DNA of 6,465 nt from Clostridiales bacterium (GCA_021202835.1 JAJQCI010000261.1:1-6465), one strand, 5' to 3'; shown: positions 1-6,385, counted from the first letter of the stretch. The notes: generated by a model from the sequence alone, not told the origin. Numbers and translations are program-made.

Positions 1-676
1 CGGAGTTAACAAACTGAACATTTTCGATAGCCTTCTGAACCTCGTCTTTTTGGGGTGAGCCCACTCTTACAACAAGAACAAGGCCGGCCGTCATATCGGC
101 AAGGGCAAGAGCGTCTGAGACAACGTTTACCGGCGGAGCATCGATAAGAACATAGTCATAATTTTCTTCGGCCCATTTAACAATCTCCTTAGCCTTTACC
201 GAGGTAACCATTTCCGACGGATTGGGGGGAATTGTTCCCGAAGTCAAAATATCCAAATTGGGAATTACGTCCTTATGGATGGCGTATTTAAGGTCCTGCT
301 TGTCGCCTATTATGTTTGAAATACCAACCTTGTTTTCTATTTTAAAGAGCACGTGCTGTGAGGGACGTCTTAAGTCCATATCTATAAGAATAACTCTTTC
401 GTTTGCCTGGGCTATGGATATAGCTATGTTTGAAAGAGCGGTTGACTTTCCGTCGCCCATATTGGGGCTTGAAATTACAAAGCTGTTTTTGTTTTTTGTG
501 GAAAGCACAAACCTTATGTTATATCTTAAAGACTTATATGCTTCAATAACCGCAAAAGGAGGATTTGTGTCGAGAATGGTTCCTCTTTTGCTGTGTGTTT
601 TTACATTTTTTTTATTTCTTCTTTTTAAGCTTAAGCCTTTTTTAAAGCTGTTTAAAAAATTATTCAAATTGCTCAT
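1..676 (-). CDS. cpsD: CpsD/CapB-type bacterial tyrosine kinase (BY-kinase), 3' end outside window
   Basis: Cytoplasmic P-loop autokinase of capsule/exopolysaccharide systems; in this family it docks on a Wzz-like membrane activator and cycles between phosphorylated and dephosphorylated states to control polymer length and export. Reading from the ATG at 676 gives 225 complete codons. Visible are a lysine/arginine-rich N-terminal segment (about residues 12-31), an EAYKSLR helix (45-51) resembling the EX2RX2R oligomerisation motif with Lys for the first Arg, a Walker A (PNMGDGKST, 71-79, Lys77), a Walker A' (VILIDMD, 95-101) and a Walker B (VLIDAPP, 176-182). Family members are usually about 220-250 residues, so roughly the last 20-30 residues, including the expected tyrosine cluster, lie beyond base 1. 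The start overlaps the preceding wzz-like gene by 17 bases and has a purine-rich AAGGAAGGAAAAGG site upstream. A MinD/ParA ATPase is less likely given the Wzz-like neighbours and the DLRRP sequence after Walker A'. Confidence 0.93.
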   Translation of the reverse strand, partial: MSNLNNFLNSFKKGLSLKRRNKKNVKTHSKRGTILDTNPPFAVIEAYKSLRYNIRFVLSTKNKNSFVISSPNMGDGKSTALSNIAISIAQANERVILIDMDLRRPSQHVLFKIENKVGISNIIGDKQDLKYAIHKDVIPNLDILTSGTIPPNPSEMVTSVKAKEIVKWAEENYDYVLIDAPPVNVVSDALALADMTAGLVLVVRVGSPQKDEVQKAIENVQFVNS

Positions 677-1424
677 TTGACCTTTTCCTTCCTTGCCTGT
701 CCTTATCAAAATCATAATAAGGAATGAATCCCAGTATAGTTAAACCAAACCTGTTTTTTATATCATCTCTGTCAAAAATCACATTTTCATTCATCTTGTC
801 GTAAATGAGTATGATTATAACAGCAGCCGCAAACCCTAAAAAAATTCCCACCGCAAGCGTTTTTTTCAGGCCGAAAAATTCATAATAATCATCCAGCCTT
901 GCGTTGTCAAAGGGTGACATATAGTCCATTCCGACGTAATAATAAACAACATTGGGAGCCAGAAAGTCTAAAAAATTTCCCATATCAAGGCTTAGATATT
1001 GATTTTTTGTGGTTATTTCGATATTGAGAACAGCTACGCCCTCCGTCACGCTGCTGACTTTTATACACTTATCGAGCTCCTCTTGATTTATAACCGTTTC
1101 TCCGTCAATATTTTCCAAAGTAAAATAATTCGACAAAAATTCTTCTCCGTATTTTTCCAGAAGCATTTCGCTGAGAGTATTTAAAACATCTTCAGATTTA
1201 AGCAAATATTCACAGGAATTGGCAACTTGAATATCCGTTTCAAGAGAGCCTACGTCGATGGAAATCCTTGCAAGCCTGTGGTTTGTAATATAATAGCTTG
1301 AAGAATATGTATATTTTTTATCAACGGCGAAATATCTTACCGCAAGCGCAAGAACAACACCTAAAATACACATATATATTATAAAAATTTTATTACGCCA
1401 AATTTTCTTAAATAAATCAGACAA
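660..1424 (-). CDS. second Wzz/CapA-like membrane protein, divergent, TTG start
   Basis: Probable polysaccharide co-polymerase / kinase activator of 254 residues. It has a very short cytoplasmic N-terminus, a first membrane helix at about residues 12-33, an extracytoplasmic domain (about 34-187), a second helix at about 188-208, and a cytoplasmic tail with LGFIPYYDF (231-239). It aligns colinearly with the neighbouring Wzz-like protein, but the proline-rich stretch expected before the second helix is replaced by an acidic-aromatic segment (LDDYYEFFGLKK, 177-188). The tail carries about 15 extra charged residues after the IPYY motif. The start must be TTG at 1424: an in-frame TGA lies three codons upstream, and the next Met (residue 18) is inside the first helix. 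The TTG is preceded by AAGTGGTGA six bases away. The gene lies 31 bases after its partner and overlaps the kinase gene by 17 bases. The family assignment is firm; a role distinct from the first copy is inference. Confidence 0.85.
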   Translation of the reverse strand: MSDLFKKIWRNKIFIIYMCILGVVLALAVRYFAVDKKYTYSSSYYITNHRLARISIDVGSLETDIQVANSCEYLLKSEDVLNTLSEMLLEKYGEEFLSNYFTLENIDGETVINQEELDKCIKVSSVTEGVAVLNIEITTKNQYLSLDMGNFLDFLAPNVVYYYVGMDYMSPFDNARLDDYYEFFGLKKTLAVGIFLGFAAAVIIILIYDKMNENVIFDRDDIKNRFGLTILGFIPYYDFDKDRQGRKRSNEQFE

Positions 1425-1430
1425 TATATA

Positions 1431-1439
1431 TCACCACTT
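1431..1439 (-). promoter_or_regulatory. ribosome binding site that fixes the TTG start of the second wzz-like gene
   Basis: On the minus strand AAGTGGTGA sits six bases before TTG 1424, a close match to the anti-Shine-Dalgarno complement AAGGAGGTGA. Together with the in-frame TGA just upstream it makes TTG the only plausible start. Confidence 0.7.
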
Positions 1440-1455
1440 AAGCCTGCCGGCCTTG

Positions 1456-2235
1456 TCACGCATTAAATTCATAATAGGGAATTTCACCGAAAACAGTTAC
1501 TCCGTAATTTTCTCTTATAAAATCACTGCTGTAAATTTTGTTATCCAACAGGCTTAAAAGAACGATTACAAAGCCGCTTATAAACACACCTGCAATCAGG
1601 CCGAGAGCCCCGTTTTTCTTAACATTGGGCCCCGAAGGCGCTCTGGGAACCTTTGCTTCGCCTATAGATTCGATATAGTTGATACCTACGATTCTCTTAA
1701 GCTCGTCGGGGGCTATTTCTTCCAGACTTCTGCATATTGCCGCCGAAAATTCAGGATCTCTCGTAACCGCCGTAACCGATAAAATTTCGGTTTCGTTGAC
1801 GGGTTCGATACTTATCTGACCGCTGAACTGTTTTGAGTTAACAGTCAGAGTACCCTCTTCGTCTCCCGTTTCAACAATCTCATAATATTGGCTTACTCTT
1901 TCAATACCGAACTCTTCTATAAGGCCGGTACCTATTTTGTCAAGTATTGCCTCATCCTGCAAAATAACGGTATAGGTTTTTGCAAGCTGAATTGACGAAT
2001 TGATTTCATTTGACGAAATAAACGTCATACTGCCCTGCATCTCCGAGTTTCTTACATAGAATGAAAGAGAAGAGGTATATGTAGGCTCAATACAGAAGAT
2101 TGTGTAAACCACCGCAACGGCCATACAGCATACGCCTGCCAAAACAATTACCCACGCATATCTCAGCAGCGTGTTTAAAATTTCAAAAAAATCTATTTGA
2201 AGAACATCTTCATTTTCTTTTATATTATTTTCCAT
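1456..2235 (-). CDS. cpsC: Wzz/CapA/YveK-like chain-length determinant and kinase activator
   Basis: Membrane protein of 259 residues and first gene of the polysaccharide operon. The family sets polymer length and supplies the transmembrane activator of the separate CpsD/CapB kinase in Firmicutes. The sequence shows an N-terminal cytoplasmic stretch (IDFFEIL, 14-20), a first helix at about 27-48, an extracytoplasmic domain (about 50-208) containing the family-typical SSIQLAKTYTVIL helix (80-92), a proline-rich segment before the second helix (VPRAPSGP, 196-203), a second helix at about 209-230, and a short cytoplasmic tail ending in FGEIPYYEF (249-257). The ATG at 2235 follows a GGAGG site, and a strong promoter lies just upstream. 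The symbol follows the pneumococcal naming (CpsC as membrane partner of CpsD); the polymer made is unknown because the glycosyltransferase genes lie outside the window. Confidence 0.9.
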   Translation of the reverse strand: MENNIKENEDVLQIDFFEILNTLLRYAWVIVLAGVCCMAVAVVYTIFCIEPTYTSSLSFYVRNSEMQGSMTFISSNEINSSIQLAKTYTVILQDEAILDKIGTGLIEEFGIERVSQYYEIVETGDEEGTLTVNSKQFSGQISIEPVNETEILSVTAVTRDPEFSAAICRSLEEIAPDELKRIVGINYIESIGEAKVPRAPSGPNVKKNGALGLIAGVFISGFVIVLLSLLDNKIYSSDFIRENYGVTVFGEIPYYEFNA

Positions 2236-2290
2236 TAAAGCTTCCTCCGGCTGAAATTCTTGACTTAATAATAATCTTATACCAAAGTAA

Positions 2291-2319
2291 ATTGTACTTT
2301 ATTTTTCCTCTTTAGTCAA
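2291..2319 (-). promoter_or_regulatory. sigma-A-type promoter of the polysaccharide operon
   Basis: On the minus strand TTGACT (2319-2314) and TACAAT (2296-2291) are separated by exactly 17 bases, each matching the consensus at five of six positions. Transcription would start near 2284 and give a leader of about 50 bases ending at the ATG at 2235. The -35 box begins only 12 bases after the rsmI stop codon. This supports independent transcription of the wzz-like and kinase genes, although read-through from rsmI is not excluded. Confidence 0.8.
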
Positions 2320-2333
2320 GCACAAATTTGCTT
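2318..2333. repeat. small inverted repeat at the rsmI stop / promoter -35 boundary
   Basis: AAGCA and TGCTT form a perfect 5-bp inverted repeat around a 6-base loop, overlapping both the rsmI stop codon and the edge of the -35 box. In the rsmI transcript it is followed by TGACTAAAGAGG with no U tract, so it does not look like an intrinsic terminator. It could be a weak hairpin, a protein-binding site, or chance. Confidence 0.35.
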
Positions 2334-3174
2334 AATCCCTGTTTTCACTCTTTTTTCCCAAAAGCTCGGCATAAATTTCTTTTTTTGAAACGCCTCTCTC
2401 CTTGGCGCAGAGCTTCATAGCCTCTTTTCTCTCAAAGCCCTGTTCCAAAAAAAGCTCAAACTGTTCTTTGACAGTTAAGACAGAGCTTTTTTCCTCCGTT
2501 TTTGAGATTCCGCCTATTACAATAACAAATTCGCCCTTAGGGGCGTTTTCTCTGAAATATTCAGAAAGCTCCTTAAGACTAAGCCTTACGGCTTCCTCGT
2601 GTTTTTTTGTTATTTCCCTTACGGCGGCGGCCGGCCTGTCTCCCGCTGCTTCATACATTTCTTTAAGAGTATCCGCAAGGTGGTGAGGGGCTTCATAGAA
2701 AACCGTGGTTCTGGTTTCCGTTTTCAGGCGGTTTAAAACCTCTCTTCTCATATGCTTGTTTGAGGGAAGAAAGCCTTCGAAAACAAAGCTTCTGCTTCCT
2801 ATTCCCGAAAGAACGAGAGCCGACACAAAGGCCGTAGGCCCCGGCACAACCGTTACCTCTATGCCCTCGGTGATACACATATTTATGAGAACCTCCCCCG
2901 GGTCGGAAATCCCCGGCATGCCTGCGTCGCTTACCAAGGCTATATTTGCCCCTTCTTTGAGCTTTTCAACAAGCTTTTTGCCCTTTTCCTCTTCATTGAA
3001 TTTGTGGTAGGAGGTCAGGGGAGTTTTAATGTCATAGCTGTTTAAAATTTTAATTGTGTTTCTGGTGTCTTCTGCGGCTATAAGGTCGGCTTCTTTTAAA
3101 ATTCTTAAGCCCCTTAGTGTCATATCCTCCATATTGCCTATGGGAGTTCCGCATATATATAATTTGCCTGCCAT
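2332..3174 (-). CDS. rsmI: 16S rRNA (cytidine1402-2'-O)-methyltransferase RsmI
   Basis: SAM-dependent enzyme of the tetrapyrrole-methylase fold that 2'-O-methylates C1402 in the decoding centre of 16S rRNA. The 280-residue protein has the family blocks in order: GTPIGN (9-14), AEDTR (34-38), VSDAGMPGISDPG (81-93), PGPTA (111-115), FEGFLP (132-137), YEAPHHL (160-166) and GEFVIVI (214-220), then a charged helical C-terminal part (about 235-275) typical of the family. An open frame extends 20 codons further upstream to 3234, but I start at the ATG at 3174. It begins directly with MAGKLYICGTPIGN as in homologues, has GGAGAGGG five bases before it, and lies one base after the stop of the preceding gene, whereas the longer form would overlap that gene by 59 bases. 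It is the last gene of the housekeeping operon. No key motif is missing. Confidence 0.95.
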   Translation of the reverse strand: MAGKLYICGTPIGNMEDMTLRGLRILKEADLIAAEDTRNTIKILNSYDIKTPLTSYHKFNEEEKGKKLVEKLKEGANIALVSDAGMPGISDPGEVLINMCITEGIEVTVVPGPTAFVSALVLSGIGSRSFVFEGFLPSNKHMRREVLNRLKTETRTTVFYEAPHHLADTLKEMYEAAGDRPAAAVREITKKHEEAVRLSLKELSEYFRENAPKGEFVIVIGGISKTEEKSSVLTVKEQFELFLEQGFERKEAMKLCAKERGVSKKEIYAELLGKKSENRD

Positions 3175-3175
3175 T

Positions 3176-3916
3176 TTAACCCTCTCCGTAATAAATTCGG
3201 TCATATTCTTCGGTCGGCCTGCCGTTTTCGTCATAAATCACAAAGGCAGGCATAACCCTAAGCCCCGGTTTTCCGCCCTTGCCGCCTTCTATAAGAACCA
3301 TAGACGGTTCTTTTTTCGCCCCGGACTGTATGAACCTTATTCTTTTGGGCTCTATATCTTTTTCTTTCATTGCTTCGAAAATTTCGGGAAGTCTTTCAGG
3401 CTTGTGAACCATATAAAACCGCCCTCCGAATTTGAGAAGATAAGCCGCTGCCCCTATAATTCCCTTTAAATCTATGAGAATTTCGTGACGGGCAAGCCTT
3501 TTTTCGAGACTCTCGTTTTTAAGGCTGCTTTCAGCCTTCATATACGGCGGATTTGCAACAACAACCTCCGTCTCTCCGGCTTTGAAATAATTGCTTATGT
3601 TTTTTATATCATCCTCAATAAGAGTTATTCTGTCTTCGGCATTGTTAAGGGCAATGTTCCGTCTGCAAAGGTCGGCGCTTTTTTTCTGAATTTCAACACC
3701 GAAGGTTTTAATATCCTTATACATAGAACACAGAAGCATGGGTATAACGCCGTTTCCCGTGCCTAAATCCACAATTTTGTCACCTTTTTTTATTTTGGCG
3801 AAATGGGCAAGAAGAACAGCATCTGTACCGAAGCAAAACAAATCGGAATTTTGTATTATTCTCCAGCCGTCTCTTTGAAGATCGTCAATCCGCTCGTTTT
3901 CATTAATCTTACACAT
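3176..3916 (-). CDS. trmN: TrmN6/YabB-type tRNA1(Val) adenine-N6 methyltransferase
   Basis: Class I SAM-dependent methyltransferase of 246 residues, about the size of E. coli YfiC/TrmN6 and B. subtilis YabB, which belong to the group methylating A37 of tRNA1(Val). Visible are FGTDAVLLAHFA (29-40), a SAM-binding glycine motif DLGTGNG (50-56), an acidic VEIQ at the end of the second strand (74-77), and the NPPY signature (122-125) typical of amino-methylating enzymes. The frame stays open to 3970, but the ATG at 3916 is preferred: it gives the family length, starts the conserved DDLQRDGW region near residue 11, and lies one base after the ricT stop (TAA-T-ATG), pointing to translational coupling. 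Its Shine-Dalgarno (AGAGAAGA) is weak and inside ricT. The exact tRNA substrate is inferred from the family; other NPPY methyltransferases are possible. Confidence 0.88.
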   Translation of the reverse strand: MCKINENERIDDLQRDGWRIIQNSDLFCFGTDAVLLAHFAKIKKGDKIVDLGTGNGVIPMLLCSMYKDIKTFGVEIQKKSADLCRRNIALNNAEDRITLIEDDIKNISNYFKAGETEVVVANPPYMKAESSLKNESLEKRLARHEILIDLKGIIGAAAYLLKFGGRFYMVHKPERLPEIFEAMKEKDIEPKRIRFIQSGAKKEPSMVLIEGGKGGKPGLRVMPAFVIYDENGRPTEEYDRIYYGEG

Positions 3917-3917
3917 A

Positions 3918-4745
3918 TTAAAATCTTCTCTTTTTAATAATCTCGATTTCGTCGGAGGTAAAATAAGCAATATTTGCGTTATCCTGCTCGTTTTCTCTTA
4001 CAGCGGCTTTTATGGTTCCTCTGAGAACATTAACCGACAAAACCTCACCCGTACCCATAGAGGTTTTTATAATATCTCCCTCCTTGGGCATATTTTTATT
4101 GAGCTCCTTATAAACGTCTTCTTCATATTTAAGACAGCACATAAGACTGCCGCAGTTTCCGGAAATTTTTGCCGGGTTTAAAGAAAGATTCTGGTCCTTT
4201 GCCATTTTTATTGAAACAGGCTGAAAATCTCCCAAAAAGGTGGAACAGCAAAGTGTCCTTCCGCAGCTGCCTATGCCGTTTAAAAATTTGGCCTCGTCTC
4301 TTACGCCGATTTGACGAAGCTCTATTCTGGTATGGAAAACAGCCGCAAGGTCTTTAACGAGCTCTCTGAAATCCACTCTGCCGTCGGCGGTGAAATAAAA
4401 TATAATCTTGCTTACGTCGAAGGTAAATTCCACATTTATAAGCTTCATATCAAGGCCGTTTTTCTTAATAGCCTTAAGGCAGATATCAAAGGCCTCTTTT
4501 TCTCTTTCTCTGTTATATTTGAGAACCTCTTCGTCTTTCTCCGTGGCTGTTCTTATGATTTTCTTAACCGGCTTAACAACATCGTCGTCTTCCATAAGCC
4601 TGTTTGCTATAACAACAGTTCCGTATTCAACTCCTCTTATTGTTTCAACAATAACCCCCTGGCCGCAGCAAAGCTGTTCGCCGTCCGGGTCAAAATAATA
4701 TATTCTTCCGGCTTTTTTAAACCTTACTCCTATTATGGTAACCAT
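3918..4745 (-). CDS. ricT: PSP1-domain protein RicT (YaaT), Ric complex subunit
   Basis: Protein of 275 residues carrying the PSP1 domain. In B. subtilis RicT (YaaT) acts with RicA (YmcA) and RicF (YlbF) in an iron-sulfur-containing complex that helps RNase Y mature polycistronic mRNAs and affects biofilm formation, competence and sporulation. The paired cysteine motifs are intact: SCGRTLCC (160-167) and NCGSLMCC (197-204), giving Cys161, 166, 167, 198, 203 and 204; another Cys pair is at 26-27. The N-terminus (VTIIGVRFKKAGRIYYFDP) is typical of the family. The ATG at 4745 follows the holB stop by three bases, and its AAGGAG site lies in the last holB codons. Its place between holB and the YabB-type gene matches the usual Firmicute order. 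No ricA or ricF homologue is in the window, as expected since they lie elsewhere in known genomes. Confidence 0.94.
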   Translation of the reverse strand: MVTIIGVRFKKAGRIYYFDPDGEQLCCGQGVIVETIRGVEYGTVVIANRLMEDDDVVKPVKKIIRTATEKDEEVLKYNREREKEAFDICLKAIKKNGLDMKLINVEFTFDVSKIIFYFTADGRVDFRELVKDLAAVFHTRIELRQIGVRDEAKFLNGIGSCGRTLCCSTFLGDFQPVSIKMAKDQNLSLNPAKISGNCGSLMCCLKYEEDVYKELNKNMPKEGDIIKTSMGTGEVLSVNVLRGTIKAAVRENEQDNANIAYFTSDEIEIIKKRRF

Positions 4746-4748
4746 CTT

Positions 4749-5729
4749 TTATTTCTCCTTTATTTTAAAAAGCATAAGCTCTAAGGTAAGCTGTTTGTTT
4801 ACATTCATATTTATGTCGGAAACAGCCTCCTCAACGGCCTTTGCTCCCCTCAGAAGCCTTTTAAGGCTTATTCTTCCGCATAAATCCTCAATAACTCCCA
4901 AATAGTCCTTCTGAATAACCCTTTCCATGCCTGTTGTTTTATAAATAAGAAGGTCCCTGTAAAACAGATATAACAGGCTGAGAAAATCACCCAGTCTCTT
5001 GTCGGTTTCAGTTATTTCGGCGCAGATATCATAAAGCCCCATTAAATCGGCTTTTTCTATTCTGCCTAAAATGTTTGCCGCCTTTTCTCTCAGGGCGAAA
5101 AATTCATCATCGGCCGAAAGTCTCAGGGCTTCCCCCAGGCTTCCGCCGGAGCAGGCTGCAGAAAGCCGGCTTATATTCCGGTCAATGCCTTTTTTTAAAA
5201 GCTCTCTTTCTATTATGTCACTGCTTAAGCCCTTAAGCCTTATAAGAATACATCTTGAAAGTATGGTAGGCAGAAATGCATTGTAGTTTGAAGCCAAAAA
5301 TATAAACACACCGTAGGCAGGGGGCTCCTCTATTGTTTTTAAAACAGAATTTTGGGCCTGTTCGGTAAGTCGTCCGGCGTCATTTATTATAAAGATTTTA
5401 TATTTTGAACAGTAGGGTTTTGTTTTTGCCTTTTCTATGACTTCATCTCTCATAAGGTCAACCCCGAGGGTGGCCTTTGTGTCGTCTACAAAAAACACAT
5501 CGGGGTGATCTCCGCTGTCAAGGCTTTTGCAGGAGAAACACTCTCCGCAGGGCAAAACGCCGCCCTTTTCACACTGAAGGCTTTTTGCAAAGGCTTTCGC
5601 CAGTGTTTTTTTGCCTGTGCCGAAGGCCCCGTCGAATATATAGGCGTGGCTGACTCTTTCAGAGGCTATCATAGATTTAAGCCCCTTTATAACAACCTCA
5701 CTGCCTAAAAAATCATCTAAGCTGTTCAT
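4749..5729 (-). CDS. holB: DNA polymerase III subunit delta prime (HolB)
   Basis: Clamp-loader subunit of 326 residues that helps load the sliding clamp during chromosome replication. The AAA+ fold is recognisable: RVSHAYIF (25-32), a P-loop-like GAFGTGKKT (34-42), a zinc-binding cysteine set Cys53/Cys61/Cys64/Cys67, a Walker-B-position strand IFIINDAG (112-119), the sensor region NSVLKTIEEPP (127-137), and LSRC (157-160), the SRC motif of delta prime and tau subunits. The P-loop has Lys where Thr/Ser normally follows GK, consistent with delta prime subunits often being non-hydrolysing. The C-terminal third (about 200-326) is the helical collar region. The ATG at 5729 lies three bases after the tmk stop with GAGAGG inside the tmk end, so coupling is likely. 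The SRC motif with a degenerate P-loop and the operon position favour HolB over DnaX. Confidence 0.93.
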   Translation of the reverse strand: MNSLDDFLGSEVVIKGLKSMIASERVSHAYIFDGAFGTGKKTLAKAFAKSLQCEKGGVLPCGECFSCKSLDSGDHPDVFFVDDTKATLGVDLMRDEVIEKAKTKPYCSKYKIFIINDAGRLTEQAQNSVLKTIEEPPAYGVFIFLASNYNAFLPTILSRCILIRLKGLSSDIIERELLKKGIDRNISRLSAACSGGSLGEALRLSADDEFFALREKAANILGRIEKADLMGLYDICAEITETDKRLGDFLSLLYLFYRDLLIYKTTGMERVIQKDYLGVIEDLCGRISLKRLLRGAKAVEEAVSDINMNVNKQLTLELMLFKIKEK

Positions 5730-5732
5730 TGC

Positions 5733-6365
5733 TTAAAGCCCTCTCTCGTTTATAAATCTGTCTGTCAGGCCGGCAATCTCCTTTGAAATAGCTTCAAGAG
5801 GTCTGTTTGCTTCTATGGTGGCTATTCTCATAGGCTCCCTCTCCGCTATTTCCAAAAAACCTCTGTAAACCCTGTTGTGGAAATAGGCCTTTTGATTTTC
5901 CATTCTGTCAAGCTCTCTTTCCTCAATACGGCGCTTCATTGCTTCGCCGGGGTCAAGATGGAGGAAAAAGGTTAAATCCGGCTTAAGCCCTCCCGTTGCA
6001 TACCTGTTTAAATCCTCTATAAGGTCAACGCCCAGGCCCCTGCCTATGCCCTGATAAACAAGAGATGAGTCTAAAAACCTGTCGCAAATAACAATCTGGC
6101 CGCCCTTAAGCGCAGGCATAATCTTCTCGTGAACAAGCTGACACCTTGCCGCAGCATATAGATAGGCTTCTGTCATATGTTTCATTTTGTAGTAGGCGTT
6201 ATCCAATATAATATCCCTAATTTTTTCGGAAATCTCCGTTCCTCCCGGCTCTCTGAAAAGACTTACGCAAAACCCCTGTTTTGAAAGATAATCCTTAAGA
6301 AGCTTTGCCTGAGTAGACTTTCCCGAACCGTCATTTCCCTCAAAGGTTATAAATAATCCTGACAT
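5733..6365 (-). CDS. tmk: thymidylate (dTMP) kinase
   Basis: Cytosolic enzyme phosphorylating dTMP to dTDP with ATP, needed for dTTP synthesis. The 210-residue length is normal. Motifs are a P-loop GNDGSGKST (10-18), REPGGT (38-43) for dTMP binding, CDRF (94-97) as the DR[FY] motif, SSLVYQGIGRG (100-110), and an arginine-rich lid (about 145-166). Absence of Arg in the P-loop together with basic residues in the lid matches the bacterial E. coli-like (type II) class. The ATG at 6365 has a GGAG site seven bases upstream and lies in a 60-base leader behind a good promoter, making tmk the first gene of the visible operon. Within the conserved R-Q helix the usual Asp is Ala (AAARCQLVHE, 71-80), probably a lineage variant. 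Confidence 0.96.
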   Translation of the reverse strand: MSGLFITFEGNDGSGKSTQAKLLKDYLSKQGFCVSLFREPGGTEISEKIRDIILDNAYYKMKHMTEAYLYAAARCQLVHEKIMPALKGGQIVICDRFLDSSLVYQGIGRGLGVDLIEDLNRYATGGLKPDLTFFLHLDPGEAMKRRIEERELDRMENQKAYFHNRVYRGFLEIAEREPMRIATIEANRPLEAISKEIAGLTDRFINERGL

Positions 6366-6372
6366 AAAATTT

Positions 6373-6376
6373 CTCC
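6373..6376 (-). promoter_or_regulatory. ribosome binding site of tmk
   Basis: GGAG on the minus strand, seven bases before the ATG at 6365, a standard Firmicute spacing that supports this start. Confidence 0.7.
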
Positions 6377-6385
6377 GTTCGTTTC

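Noticed and set aside
222..680. Plus-strand open frame of 152 codons at the left end
   Set aside because: It lies entirely opposite the tyrosine kinase, whose frame has clear Walker motifs. The plus-strand protein has no recognisable features beyond a low-complexity Phe/Leu/Lys end that mirrors the kinase's basic arm.
2260..2265. Plus-strand TTGACT as a divergent promoter
   Set aside because: No acceptable -10 is found at 16-18 bases downstream, and there is no plus-strand gene for it to serve.
3175..3234. 20-codon N-terminal extension of rsmI
   Set aside because: The extension would lie inside the preceding methyltransferase gene, adds residues unlike the family, and the ATG at 3174 has a better ribosome binding site.
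3056..3469. Plus-strand open frame of 137 codons
   Set aside because: It spans the junction of two well-supported minus-strand genes (rsmI and the methyltransferase) and resembles no protein I know.
3917..3970. 18-codon N-terminal extension of the methyltransferase
   Set aside because: It would overlap ricT by 53 bases and exceed the family length; the ATG at 3916 fits both the family and the operon spacing.
4311..4784. Plus-strand open frame of 157 codons
   Set aside because: It is antisense to ricT, which has intact conserved cysteine motifs. It is rich in Phe/Tyr/Asn as expected for a complementary-frame artefact and has no convincing ribosome binding site or neighbours.
5220..5245. Recurrent CTTAAG motifs (also near 630, 4470, 5983, 6113)
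   Set aside because: They arise within coding sequence from frequent Leu/Lys/Ser/Gly codon pairs such as GGC-TTA-AGC and show no regular spacing, so they look like codon usage rather than a site.
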